Shown: one piece after another, positions 32,843 to 43,796 of the stretch | Layout of the letters: each line of letters starts with the position of its first letter | Position numbering within the stretch: the first letter of the stretch is position 1 | Assembly (NCBI RefSeq): GCF_014356525.2 | Contig: NC_052507.1 | Span: 1,054,001 to 1,118,000 of the forward strand | Origin: Nilaparvata lugens | Lineage: Eukaryota; Arthropoda; Insecta; Hemiptera; Delphacidae | Direction of reading: 5' to 3' | Length of the DNA stretch: 64,000 bases | Translations under genes and position numbers: made by a program | The notes under the pieces: generated by a model | Databases searched by the model: none | Seen by the model: only the letters and a program-made list of their open reading frames with translations | What the model was told of the DNA's origin: nothing

Positions 32843-33602
32843 TTTTTTATTTTGTTTTTATTAATTTGATTTAAGTAGCCCATAGAAGTGAAGTGATCTC
32901 ATTTATTAAGATAATAATGATGATGCAAGAGAGCTAACACTATCAAAATTATTCAAAGCATTCACGAGAGAGAAATCTACTTCTAACATTGGAAACTGTC
33001 TAACATTGGTTGAATGAAAATGCGTTAATCCTATAAATAGGAAATGTTGATAGTTTGTCTAGAGTAAATCTCATTCAGATCCATTGTGTAGAATGATATA
33101 CTCCAGATTCCAGATAGGAGTTTATTTCCAGCTTCAAGATCTGTTGAGTTTCAAGTTCAAGATTGCCTGACTCAAAGAACTCATCTTTGAAAACATTTCA
33201 AGTAGAAACTGTTCAAACATTTCAGTATTATCTAGTTGTCTGGAATGCAGAGAGAGAAAGGGAGCTTCAAATACTGTTTTGAGTGAGATATAATTATTGA
33301 CCTAGCGAAGTGAGGTCTAGGTTTCAAGTTGACAGTTTGGCATTTCTCTTAATGTTTAAATGTTTATATGTTGCGCATTTTATTGGTTAGATATCACATC
33401 ATCTCACCAACAACAGTGTCATCAAAATAATTAAATTTGTTTGAACAGACTTCGACAATATTCATGTCAAAATAATTATTTCAGAGAATGAATATTTATT
33501 GTTTTTGTGGTAGGTTGAAGTTCTCATCGTTTCCGGGAAGACCGGGACATGTCAGAGTCATAACAATGAACAAAAAACAGAGAACATATTTTACTTTATT
33601 AC
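32843..33602. other. Mostly unassigned, with an N fragment
   Basis: Positions 33,296-33,385 match one end of repeat N in reverse (GCGAAGTGAGGTCTAGG and TTTAAATGTTTATATGTTGC). The rest is not repeated here and shows no gene. Confidence 0.45.
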
Positions 33603-34031
33603 TCAGGCGGAAAATGGCTGGTCGGGGAAGAAAGGCATGAATTTCAGCCTACAGAACCGCTTTTCCGAGTTTTCCGCCTGCCTTCCAGATGTGAATATAT
33701 TTAAGAGTGTTTCGGTCTGGGGCTTTTCATTTCCTTCGGGCTGTTCCAGTGAACTGACAGCTTTTCTACAAATAACAGAGCTAGGTAACCCGTTGTAACA
33801 ATTCTGACGGTTTGGAGTGAATCTTGTTTCATCAGCTGTTACAGTGAACTGACAGTGTTTCGTACAAATAACAGAGCATAGCTGCCCGTTGAAACAAAGT
33901 CTGACAGATTGTGGTGAATCTAGATACAGCAGAGAACGAGATAATTTTGCGAAATTAGGTGGAGAAACGCGGAGCTGTAATTTATAACACCCCAAGAACT
34001 CTTCCACTGCTTCTGGGAACCAGCACAGCAA
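33603..34031 (-). other. 142-codon reverse frame containing a tandem duplication
   Basis: The longest non-repeat frame in the window outside the retrotransposon runs from a TTG at 34,031 to a stop at 33,603. I recognise no domain. It contains a tandem DNA duplication with a period of 95 bp (units from 33,747 and 33,842, both starting CAGTGAACTGACAG and holding CAAATAACAGAGC). Since 95 is not a multiple of three, the two units are read in different frames relative to the repeat, which argues against coding constraint. The base composition is less AT-rich than the flanks, so an exon or old regulatory segment is possible but unproven. Confidence 0.25.
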
Positions 34032-34570
34032 TCTTAGGATGACGTGTCCTATTTTCTTGAGTCGTTTTCCGACGAATTAAATATGAATTGAGAAATGAGC
34101 TCCGCCATAAGGAAAATATAGCATTAGATAGCTTTTGCTATAATTCATTCCCCAATATTATTCTTTATTCATTCATACAATAAGTATATCATTGAAATGA
34201 TAGGGAGGGGAAAATTTTTCTATGGTTCTACAAAGGGAATGACAAATTTGAATGTGACGGATTGAATACCTAAGGGGTATGATTAACAAATGGGAAGAAA
34301 GTTTCACAATAGAGAAAATACAGTATAAAATATGTTTTGCTATCCTTCCTCTTCGATTCTACTGTGAGAATTGTACATTTGCCCTTCTGTGAATAATGTA
34401 GGAATAGATGCAGAAAATAGCTTTTTCTATGTCCTCTCTATGGTCTATCGATGAAATTAGACATGATGAATTGAAATATAAATTGATAAATGAGTTTTAC
34501 CATAGAGAAAAGATAGCATGAAATAGATTGTGCTGTTTTCACTTCATGGTTCTTTGTAGATAGTAAGTTG
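34032..34570. other. Unassigned AT-rich interval
   Basis: Three loose repeats of an ATAGCATTAGATAGCTTTTG/ATAGCATGAAATAG-like block occur near 34,115, 34,320 and 34,510. No gene is seen. Confidence 0.35.
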
Positions 34571-34925
34571 ACTATAATACTACCCGTTCAAAAATATCGA
34601 ACATCTTGAAAATGTATCTTTCCATCAACTTTTCAGACTGTTGCAGCCAGACCTGATAACAGCGCTCACACTCACATTCCGGGACGACACGTCACTATAC
34701 GATAGGACAGAAAGCTCTATGTCTATTTAGGATTTTCTATAGACATTTTAAATTGATAAATTATTTATTTATTGATTTTTGAGAAAACATAACGACAGGT
34801 CAATGTAACTTATTGAGCACGAGGTCTACTGTTCACAGAACTACTAGTAGTCAACTGTCTACTAACGTTGATGGAAAGATACATTTTCAAGATGTTCGAT
34901 GTTTTTGAACGGGTAGTATTATAGT
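34571..34925. mobile_element. MITE U with about 60-bp TIRs
   Basis: The left end ACTATAATACTACCCGTTCA and the right complement pair for about 60 bp, including CATCTTGAAAATGTATCTTT. The interior holds CGGGACGACACGTCAC and a piece of the N flank (ACTGTTCACAGAACTACTAG). Single copy in the window. Confidence 0.8.
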
Positions 34926-35219
34926 CCACTAGACAGCTGATTTATTATGAATAATAATTTCAAAATCTGATTTTTACAGTAATATTGGCGTTCAAAGGAG
35001 ACTCCTTTTCCTTTTGTATTATCCTTAAAATGCAAAATTTCAAAAAACCGTGTATGTATACGTCGACGCGAAATTCAAAAAGAAACATACCTGTCAAATT
35101 TCATGAGAATCTATTGCTGCGTTTCGCTGTAAATGCGGAACATAAAAACATAAATAATTATAAACATAAAGAGAAATGCAAAACCGTCACCTTGAATCTT
35201 GCACCTCACTTCGCTCGGT
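34926..35219 (+). mobile_element. Repeat N, copy 2
   Basis: It carries the ordered N blocks from TCTGATTTTTACAG to CTCACTTCGCTCGGTCAA. It is adjacent to MITE U on its left and to a C fragment on its right, from 35,221. Confidence 0.65.
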
Positions 35220-35220
35220 C

Positions 35221-35462
35221 AACAAAGAGGATAGCGCAATATCTTTCTCGCTTTGCTCTGTTGCCAGATCGGCTTTTAACAATGTAGAATTGATAATTAA
35301 TTAACAAAATAAATAATCTTGATTATGAAAATTCATCTTGAAATTAATGAAAAATGTAATTTATTGCTTAATAGAATATAATAATTGATCATTTCAAACG
35401 AGAATCAATTAACAAAATATTCATCTTAATTATGAAAATTCATCATTAAATTAATGAAATAG
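35221..35462 (+). mobile_element. MITE C, internal fragment
   Basis: It starts inside C at CAAAGAGGATAGCGC and has no TIR at either end. The AATTATGAAAATTCAT block occurs twice. Confidence 0.65.
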
Positions 35463-35935
35463 TTATTTGTATATCTAAGAGTGAAAAGTACGACTTTTTC
35501 TCCCTGTGGGAAAAAGTTTGAAGCCTGAGGCGAAGCCGAGGGCAACAATTTTCCTGAGGGAGAAAAAGTATTTTTCGCTCGTGATGTACACAACATTTTT
35601 CCTCCATCTGCATTTTTTTATAGAAACTGCAAATTAAATCATTCTAATAACTCACGTATTGGTGACAATGTTTCCTAACAACATAACCTAAAATCTAAAA
35701 CCTAAAAACCGGTCGTCTGATTGGCACTGCCGATTGCACTATCTATCGCCAAAGTTGTAACAATTATATCAGCCGCAGGCTACCAAAAATGGCTGACTCC
35801 AGATCACGCGGTTCAGATTTGAATTGCAGAATGCAGATCAAAAATATATTGTTGACTGGTATTTTGAATAGAATAGAATATTTTAAAAATTGTATAAATT
35901 TTTATCGTCTACTAATATTAAGATGTTGTTGTTCT
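35463..35935. other. Unassigned, with a possible MITE terminus
   Basis: GACTTTTTCTCCCTGTGGG near 35,492 and GGGAGAAAAAGTATTTTTCG near 35,560 form an inverted pair around a GC-richer core (GAGGCGAAGCCGAGGGC). This resembles the style of D and E ends but has no second copy here. Confidence 0.35.
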
Positions 35936-36165
35936 TCTCTCCTTCTCCTCCTTCTCTCCTTCTTGTCCTTCTCTCCTTCTTCTCCTTCTTCTCCTTCTTC
36001 TCCTTCTTCTCCTTCTTCTCCTTCTTCTCCTTCTTCTCCTTCTTCTCCTTCTTCTCCTTCTTCCCCTTCTTCTCCTTCCTCTCCTTCTTCTCCTTCTCCT
36101 CACTCCTCTTCTATCCTTCCTCTCCTTCTCCTTCTTCTTCTACTTCTCCTCCTCCTCCTCCACCT
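35936..36165. repeat. (TTCTCC)n pyrimidine array
   Basis: A regular 6-bp CTT/CTC unit dominates 35,960-36,100. The frames give Ser-Pro or Phe-Ser-Phe runs. The array is followed at 36,171-36,285 by a 5' fragment of MITE C (GTCCACTTTATAATGACAGT). Confidence 0.9.
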
Positions 36166-36293
36166 TCATCGTTGGGTCCACTTTATAATGACAGTGGAGG
36201 AAGTTAGGTAAACAGCGTTCCCGATTCTCTCCCTATCCACTGCCTTATATGGATGTATGATAGCTGATAACGATATATCTGATGTAATTTTAA

Positions 36294-36458
36294 GGCTCAA
36301 CTCACACTCACGCGACTCAGGTCGAGAAGAGACTCGACTCTAGTGGAGAGCATGTGTTTCCAAACGGTGAAACTCAGACCAGTTGATTCTAGTCTCCGCG
36401 AATGTTACCATTTGGAAACACATGAGTCGACCTGAGTCGCGTGAGTGTGAGTTGAGCC
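36294..36458. mobile_element. MITE G, copy 2, uninterrupted
   Basis: It is 165 bp with ends GGCTCAACTCACAC and complement. TAA flanks both sides. It gives the empty-site form for the H insertion in copy 1. Confidence 0.9.
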
Positions 36459-36601
36459 TAAAGCTGAGTTTTCCTTTGTGAGTAAATGCCGTCGTCAACC
36501 ACGACAGGGAGAGAATCTCTGATTGGGTAGATTCCAATTTGTCTACATAACCTAAAATATTATGTTCAATTGTGTTTTAATGGGGCAGGTTGAGCTTATA
36601 C

Positions 36602-37701
36602 TTTTTCCTACAGTTACCTTGAAAAGTGACGATTCCTGCACTGATTACAGAACGCAAAGATTCACTTTTCCGCTCTAGTGCGGGAAAAATTTTTCTGCAC
36701 TCCAGATTTGCAACATGGCAACACAAAATAGTTGGTGGGTTATATGGAGGATTAGTGCACGAAAACAAAAATTAAGTTGGTAAAAATTACTGTGGTTGGA
36801 TTTAGATAAGAATCATTTCAATGGCTACCCTACATTTATGATAAAATCCCAATCTAAAAATCCAAAACAAGAATAATGTTCATCTAAATCATAATTAAAT
36901 AATCATCATTTACGAATTCTCTTCATCAAATAATAATAATAGTCTTTTCTATTATTATTATTATAGTTCTATATAATTATTATTTCAACTCCAAAAATGA
37001 GAAAAGTTGCAAATATACATTATAAAATTCGAATTTGAGGTTAAATGATTACCGTTCGATATTCATATAAATAAAAATAATAAAAACATTACAATAAATA
37101 TTCTCTGTTGTCTATGTTATTTTTATAGATATTTTTCAGTTTACTTTGAGCCTTTTTCTCGTTATTTTGAGCAAAAGTCTAAATTGTGAATCGTGTTTCA
37201 GTAATTTTTAGCTGGATGAAACAACTTAGGTATGATTCTTCCCGCTAGGTCGCGCGCTTGTCGGTTCAGCCATCTTGTTGGTTCAGCCATCTTGCATCTC
37301 GGTTCAGCCAACAAGCTGTTGCGTGTATTTTGAATGTGAAGTTTTTGTTCCATCTGTATTTTTTCTGATTCTTGAATGAATAAAAATGAGATCTTTGGCT
37401 GAGAATTTTCAACTTCAATTGGATTATTATTTTTAATGAATTAAAGTTGCTATTAATAACAGCATCACACACAACACCACAACATTTGATGGATTGCAGC
37501 TATCATTTTACCCATAATAATTCAATCAACCACTTCTCATATTCAATGATAACTGTAGGAAAAATTAAATGTGAAATACGTGTGCAAAGTTCCTCTGCTG
37601 CACTCAAGAAGCCATTCCGCCCTCGCCTACGGCTCGTGCGTAAACGTTTCTTTCGGTGCAGCAAACTGTCACTTTGCGCACTAGTTGCACAAATAACTAT
37701 T
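36602..37701 (+). mobile_element. Family D, copy 2, with a 680-bp unrelated interior
   Basis: The left D sequence is 36,602-36,790 and the right D sequence 37,470-37,701. The AT-rich 36,790-37,470 between them is not D. It includes three copies of GGTTCAGCCATCTTG-like sequence near 37,262-37,310. Confidence 0.7.
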
Positions 37702-38189
37702 AAATGGCAATATGTTGATATTATTAGTAATGTTCAATTCTTCAATAATAAAGACGAATAAGAAAAGTTATTTGATCAGCTGTTTTAGCACACTTGAAAC
37801 TTGGACATTATGAATGTCAACAATGCTTGCCTTCGTCGACTGCGGAAATTAACGCATAAACGAGAATGCAGTTCGTTCTTGTTTGAAATATTCAATTATA
37901 TGTTATTGGTCAAGAAAATATATTTTTCAATGATAAAATTATAGATATTCATAATTAAGATTGAATATTTTGTTAACAAATCATATTTCTTCTTTGTTGA
38001 AAACCGATCTGACAACTTTGCTGACCTAGGAAGGATATTGTTTGATTGATTATCTGCCTTTATTAGGGCGGAGTTAGGACTCCAGGTCCTCTCTGCCACA
38101 CAACCTTCAGAGACAGAGAGAGAGAGAGAGAAATAGTGAAGAGAGGGTGAAAGTGATCGGGAGAGAGGAAACTAGAGAGAGAGAAAGTA
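37702..38189. other. Fragments of E and C, and a retroelement tail
   Basis: At 37,763-37,803 lies TTGATCAGCTGTTTTAGCAC from E. Positions 37,911-38,030 are an internal C fragment. Positions 38,042-38,104 are the reverse (AATC)n tail with CCCTAATAAAGGC. A short GA run precedes MITE I. Confidence 0.5.
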
Positions 38190-38356
38190 AAGGTGCGTAC
38201 AGATATACGCGCCGCGAACATGAGCAATTCACTTTTAATCAGCTGACTATATCTGTATTTTCACAGAAACGGTAAGATACAGATATAAAAAGATTGGCAT
38301 CAGCTGATTGAAAGTGAATTGTTCCTGTTCGCGGCGCGTATATCTGTACGCACCTT
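38190..38356. mobile_element. MITE I, copy 2
   Basis: It is 167 bp, flanked by TA at 38,188-38,189 and 38,357-38,358, with a near-perfect long inverted repeat. Confidence 0.88.
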
Positions 38357-38776
38357 TACGAGTATGAGATGGCACTCACTAGAGAATAATGTAATTCAGT
38401 GAAATGGACCTTTCATTGGAGTGAGTGAGTATGCACTGGAGAGGGATTTACGGGCTGCTATATGGAGGATAAATGACTGCAACTGGTCATTGTTTGATGA
38501 ATGGTAATAGTCCCACGCCGCTCTCAATTTGCAATTTAAATTGCAGCGCTGGGCTACATTCATTTAGGAAGCATCTGTTAGGAAGTTTGAGAGCTTATGA
38601 TTGGTGAGTGTTGACAGAATTATTGATGGCGATCATTTAAATAATCAATAATCAATGATTAATGATTCATGATGATAAATTGATCATGATTTTTAAGTAC
38701 AGTGATCAATAATCAATGTAAAAATTAAGAAAATATGAACTATTCGTCACTAATTAGCAAATATTGACAACAGGAT
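38357..38776. other. Unassigned interval
   Basis: It contains CAATTTGCAATTTAAATTGC-type palindromic sequence near 38,526 and ATCAATAATCAATG repeats near 38,645-38,720. No gene is seen. Confidence 0.4.
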
Positions 38777-38962
38777 TAACAGATATAGTCAGGTCCACGT
38801 TATAATAGCAGTGGAGAAAGATAGGAGAAAACGTTGCCGATCCTATTTCTTGTCAATGCCTTCTGTGAACGGTAACTGATACAGGTTCATTGATGTAATA
38901 TTAGCTGTTCATTCTTGTTTAGAATAATCAATTAATCAATGGTTGCAAAGGCCTAATTATAC
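38777..38962 (+). mobile_element. MITE C, 5' half, interrupted by D
   Basis: The left TIR AGTCAGGTCCACGTTATAAT leads into normal C sequence that stops at the D insertion. No C sequence resumes after D. Confidence 0.75.
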
Positions 38963-39506
38963 TTTTTCCTACAGTTACGTTGAAAAGTGGCCATTGCTGC
39001 ACTGATTACAGAACGCAAAGAATCACTTTTCCGCTCTAGTGCGGGAAAAATTTTTCTGCACTCCAGATTTGCAACATGGCAACGCAAAATACTTAGTAGG
39101 TTATATGGAGCAACAGTGCAGCAAAATCAAAATGAAGTTGGTAACAGTGACTGCTGTGGCTGCTATAGTGAGCAGAGGTGCAACCAAGCACAACGAGCAA
39201 ATTATTAAGTATATATTATAACCAAGGACAACATTTTTATCCAATTTGACAATAAATTAAGGTTTTTATCAATAATAAAATTACACAGAAAAACATTTGA
39301 TGCATTTCAGGCAATTTTACCCTTAATTACCCACTTCTCATATTCAATGGTAACTGTAGGAAAAACTTAATGTGAAATACGTGCGCAAAGTTCCTCTGCT
39401 GCACTCAAGATTATTACCATTCCGCCCTCGTCTACGGCTCGGGCGTAAACGTTTCTTTCGGTGCAGCAAACAGTCACTTTGCGCACTGATTGCACAAATA
39501 ACTATT
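38963..39506 (+). mobile_element. Family D, copy 3
   Basis: It begins TTTTTCCTACAGTTACGTTG. Its first 400 bp are closed by the complement GGTAACTGTAGG, followed by a 145-bp tail with GTGCGCAAAGTTCC and TGCACAAATAACTATT. Nearly identical to copy 4 at 56,288. The 73-codon frame at 38,987 is conserved with the frame at 56,312 only because the repeats are young. Confidence 0.85.
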
Positions 39507-39529
39507 CTTCGACTTAAGAATTAAATACA

Positions 39530-39830
39530 ACTTAACTGTCCGTCTTTTTTTTTAGCTCATCAAAACCTCGGAACAGAAGAGTTGCTGGAATTCTAAAACC
39601 CTGAGTACAGATTTTGTAATATATCCGTGATAAAATATTTCTGATAAAATACTACCTATTGATAACACTGTAGCTTCAAAGGCCTATACTTTTCTTTTTA
39701 GACTCAAACACTCAATTCACGTTAACCGTCCGTCGTTGTTTTAGTTCATCAAATCCTCGAAACAGAAGAATTGTTACAATTCTAGAACCCTGAATACAGA
39801 TTTTGTAATATCAGTAATTAAATATCACTA
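39530..39830. repeat. Diverged tandem duplication, about 191 bp
   Basis: AACTGTCCGTC at 39,533 and AACCGTCCGTC at 39,724 start two units that share CATCAAAACCTCGGAACAG-like and TACAGATTTTGTAATAT blocks. Confidence 0.7.
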
Positions 39831-40283
39831 ATATTGTAAATTACTATAGATTGTTAAGTGAAGTTCAAACAAAATTTTGACGTAAAATGGAATCTTGTAA
39901 TTTCAGTTGTTGACTGAATAAGAAAGATGTTAGTATAGAGAGTACAATATGTGTGTATATTAGATCAATTATATATTTGATCAAGAAAGTTTTGGATTCT
40001 CGTTTGATAATAATTGTTTTATATTCTATAAAAAAGAGTTTATAAGACGTTTGTGAATAGTGTGATCGGGAATAAATACCCCTTTTACTCATTTCAGTAA
40101 TTATTATCTTCTTTTGCTACTGATTTGAAATAGAAAAATAATGTTTGTTCAGGATTTAATAATATATTTTTCATTTTTCTGCAGAACGAACGAGGAGCAA
40201 CCGAGAAATATGACACATGATCAATAAAAGGTAAGAAAATGTTCCAGCATGCATTAAATTGAATATTTTATTACCTTCCATAA
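39831..40283. other. Unassigned AT-rich interval
   Basis: No family match or credible frame. The 75-codon reverse frame at 39,865-40,092 has no motif. Confidence 0.35.
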
Positions 40284-41091
40284 TTTTACTTTCCTTGCCC
40301 TATTACATAGGTAAGGAAAGTATTGCTTTCCGAAAAAAATTAAGGTACCCCAATTTCTAAATGTCTATACGTTTCAAGGTCCCCTGAGTCCAAAAAACTG
40401 GTTTTTGAGTATTGGTCTGTATGTGTGTGTGTGTGTGTGTGTATGAGTGTATGTGCGTCTGTGTACACGATATCTCATCTCCCAATTAACGGAAAGACTG
40501 GAAATTTGGAACTTAAGGTCCTTTCACTATAAGGATCCGACACGAACAATTTCGATCAAATGCAATTCAAGATGGCGGCTAAAATGGCGAAAATGTTGTC
40601 AAAAACAGGGTTTTTCGTGATTTTCTCGGAAACGGCTCCAACGATTTTGATCAAATTCATACCTAAAATAGTCATCGATAAGCTCTATCAATTGCCACAA
40701 GTCTCATATCTGTAAAAATTTCAGGAGCTCCACCCCATCAATGCAGATTGATTCCCAATTATCAGGCTTCAGATAAAATTGAAACAAATAAAATCGAGTG
40801 GAGTAGATTGAGCATGAAAATCTCTACAATTAATATTCAGTAACATTTTCACCTAAAATTGAAAATAAGCTTTAAATTCGAGAAAATGTGATTATTCAAT
40901 TGCAAATTATTGTATTTATAAATCATTCACTATGAAGAGATAGCAGACCTCATGTGTGCCTCCAGCGTTATTGCCCTGTCACCAGCTGGCTCAAATATTT
41001 GAATAGTAAACTTGAGATGCGCGGGAACACTAGCGTCAGGTGATCAATTTTCATAACGGCAAGGAAAGTTGTGTGAGTGCGCCACACCAGA
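40284..41091 (-). mobile_element. Family A repeat, copy 5
   Basis: Both termini are present, with a short GT run at about 40,422-40,442 and a small internal deletion near 40,745. Confidence 0.85.
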
Positions 41092-41506
41092 TTTTTTCAT
41101 TTTTAATGCCTTTCGATATGAAATATTCATGTCTATGAATAAGTACAATAGCAAGAAATGCTAGTGAATTCCAAATAATTGAATGATTAAAGATAGAGGT
41201 TTGTGCTTCTTCCATGGTTTTCCAGTTCTCTTAGATAACTCAAAATTTTCTCGTTTCAAAAGATTATTGTTTGAAATATCTCCATTTGACTTACTTATTC
41301 ATTCTATCCCGAATTGTATAGTTTGGAAGTTCATTTCAAAATGTATAGAAAGAACTACAAGGATTGTCTTAGTATCTTATCTGCTTGTATGTCATCTACA
41401 ACAGTGTCATCTGTAACACAGATGGACAAAATTCAAACGCCTCTTAGAAGTGGCCCAACTTTAAATAATGAAGAATATTTTTCAAAGAAGACTAACAAAT
41501 TATATA
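41092..41506. other. Unassigned interval
   Basis: Two overlapping plus frames (41,183-41,416 and 41,314-41,517) lack motifs. No repeat match. Confidence 0.35.
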
Positions 41507-41718
41507 CTAGCACGTAACCCGTGCTGCGCAAGGGTCTAATCAAAATCTTGTCAAACTTAAATCTTGAAGAAATAAAGATAGGCCATTAACCATCCTCGGG
41601 ATAGATCAAGAATGTGCAGAATTCCAAGTTAATCAGTTCAGTAGTTCAAGCATGATGATGCCTCATTCGTGAATTTCCAAACCCGTAAGTGTATGAGTCG
41701 ATTCTCTCCTTTATTATA
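41507..41718 (-). mobile_element. Helitron S, copy 2
   Basis: On the minus strand it ends with the stem GCACG/CGTGC and CTAG-T. It begins near TATAATAAAGGAGAGAATC. Body blocks GGAAATTCACGAATGAG and CTACTGAACTGATTAACTT match the other S copies. About 212 bp, non-autonomous. Confidence 0.7.
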
Positions 41719-41812
41719 TTTACAATATTACTGTATTATTAAATTTATAGGTAACAACTCCTCAAAGCTTTGGAATGAACTCAAGTCACTCTGAATTATA
41801 TTATATATATTA

Positions 41813-42497
41813 CTAGCCGTCAGGCTCGCTTCGCTCGCCATATCCGTCTAACCAGGGGGCTCCGCCCCCTTGACCCCCGACTGGATCGTCCAAGAATGAG
41901 ATCAGCAGGCTCGCTTCGCTCGCCTGCATTTTTCATTTGCACATTTTTATCATATGTTAGGACAATCCAGTCGGGGGTCCAGACTAAACGTCTGGCTAAA
42001 CGGATATGGCGAGCGAAACGAGCCTGACGGCTAGTAATATAATATTCCCAGGATTAAAGTAGCAGTGCCCAATCAATTTTTCCGCGATAAATGCATTTAA
42101 ATCTTCAACTTGGTGCCAACTTAACAAAGTCAACTCAACTTAATGCCAACCTAAAATTATTAATTTAGTTGCCAGTTAACAACTGTTTCGAAGAGGTACT
42201 CTATCCAGATTATAGTTCTATAGTAACATATGATATGGAAATTTCAATTATATTTAAGAGATTGAGAGAAAAAGAATATACATGCTAAAATACGAACTTT
42301 AAACCCTTAAAAACAACCCTTAGAGTTAAAATATTTCCAAAAGATTTCTTAGTCCGCCTCTAAAGGGCCAACTGAACATACCTACCAAATTTGAACGTTT
42401 TTGGTCCGGTAGATTTTTAGTTATGCGAGTGAGTGAGTGAGTGAGTCAGTCAGTCAGTCAGTCAGTGAGTGAGTGCCATTTCGCTTTTATATATAGA
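41813..42497 (-). mobile_element. Helitron B, copy 3, intact termini
   Basis: On the minus strand it reads A-TCTATATATAAAAGCGAA at the start and GGCGAGCGAAACGAGCC-like sequence, then CTAG-T, at the end. It carries the (TGAC)n run and the GC-rich 3' domain. The best reference copy of B here. Confidence 0.9.
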
Positions 42498-42809
42498 TAT
42501 TTATATCAATATTTATATTCACAATGACTATATTATCAAACTTATTAGCATCCCGTCAAAGTTTTGAAATAAAGTCAAGTCACTCTAAGTTGATTAGAAA
42601 AAGCAATAAGGAAGTGTCCTATAGTTGGCTTCATGAGAGAGAGAGAGAGGATAATACTGTTTGGACAAGCATAGTCCACTTAAGAAGTTAGTCTTTAATT
42701 TCCACTGACTAAACAGTCGCCGTAATTCTACCTTTTTGGTGCCTTATTGATCCGAGTCAACTCTTCTGTCTAGACATTCTTTATCCTTGTTCTATCCTTT
42801 CAAGTCTGC
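42498..42809. other. Unassigned interval
   Basis: Only a short GA run near 42,637 stands out. Confidence 0.35.
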
Positions 42810-43011
42810 ATTAATAATTATTATCAAACGAAAATACAAATTAAATGCTGTGAATCACCCCGAAGACTTCTGCTACTGCAAATATTTACAACAGGGTGAA
42901 CAGCCAGATGGAAATTCGATGAGCGCTACTATTGACGAATTATTTGTCAGCCCGGGAATTAGGTGATTTACAGCATTCAATTTGGGTTTCCGTTTGATAA
43001 TAATTATTAAT
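42810..43011. mobile_element. MITE X with about 50-bp TIRs
   Basis: ATTAATAATTATTATCAAAC at the left and its complement at the right extend inward through GCTGTGAATCACC. It is 202 bp. The interior is less AT-rich (CAGCCCGGGAATTAGG). Single copy in the window. Confidence 0.75.
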
Positions 43012-43089
43012 TCATTAGCATTTGAATAATTGGAATAATTGCAATATCTCAGTTATTTCCATCTGTAAATCAGCTGTATTTCCATTTGT

Positions 43090-43262
43090 AAAACATTACA
43101 ATTTTATATTATCGTTATTCTAATTGCATTTAATCTTTATTCTCATTGATCTATTTTGTAAAATTCGTTGAATAATTAGCATTACCGTCATTTAATGTAA
43201 ATTAGTGTATAAGCCAGTAAATATTGTAACATACATAAATAAAGAAATCTAATCCAATCTAA
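43090..43262 (+). mobile_element. K-related retroelement 3' end, copy 2
   Basis: It matches 28,790-28,982, ending GTGTATAAGCCAGTAAATAT...AAATAAAG with an AATCTAATCC tail. Confidence 0.6.
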
Positions 43263-43398
43263 ATCTGCATTACGTTGTTCGAAGAAGTAATATCTCATAT
43301 ATTCACCAGTATCTGAGGGTATTCCACACAAATTTGAAGGACTAGAATATAAATCTAGTACTTCTACGGACTCCTAAGGACTAGTTATCTATCTTTTA

Positions 43399-43796
43399 TA
43401 CTATAATAAAGGAAGAAGAAGTAATTATGACAATTAAGAGAAGAAAACTGCTATACATGGGACATGTTATGAGAGGAGAAAAATATCAATTGCTTCAAGT
43501 TATTATGCAGGGGAAAGTCCAAGGAAAGAGACCCGTAGGAAGGAGACGAAACTCATGGCTGATGAATCTTCGGGATTGGTTTGGATGCAGCTATAATGAC
43601 CTATTTCGATCTGCGGTCTCAAAAGTAAAAATCGCCTTGATGATTGCCAACCTTCGAAACGGAGACGGCACCTAAAGAAGAAGAAAGGAAGAAATTGGCT
43701 TATACATGTACGGGATGGGAAATTCAGGAATGACGGACACATCATCACGTTTCAACTACTCAACTGATTTACTTGAAATATTTCATATAGATTCTC
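43399..43796 (+). mobile_element. Helitron S, copy 3, split by an RTE fragment
   Basis: The 5' part lies at 43,399-43,417 and the rest at 43,684-43,796 (GGCTTATACATGTACGGG and CATCATCACGTTTCAACTAC). The RTE insertion between them is flanked by a 10-bp duplication. Confidence 0.6.
43427..43675 (+). pseudogene. RTE-type retrotransposon ORF, C-terminal remnant
   Basis: The 82-residue frame holds the C-terminal signature of endonuclease-reverse transcriptases common in insects: KRRKLLYMGHVMRG, then QGKVQGKRPVGRRR, SWLMNLRDWFG and a C-terminal MIANLRNG. Endonuclease and reverse transcriptase domains are absent, so this is a 5'-truncated insertion (43,418-43,683) ending in an AAG-rich tail. Identical 10-bp duplications AAAGGAAGAA at 43,408-43,417 and 43,684-43,693 flank it and show target-primed insertion into Helitron S. 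The frame is intact but cannot mobilise itself. RTE clade membership is from memory of the C-terminal signature. Confidence 0.8.

Noticed and set aside
38987..39208. 73-codon frame conserved with the frame at 56,312
   Set aside because: Both lie in near-identical young D repeats. The inverted D copy at 18,531-19,439 does not keep the frame, so similarity reflects repeat age and not coding.
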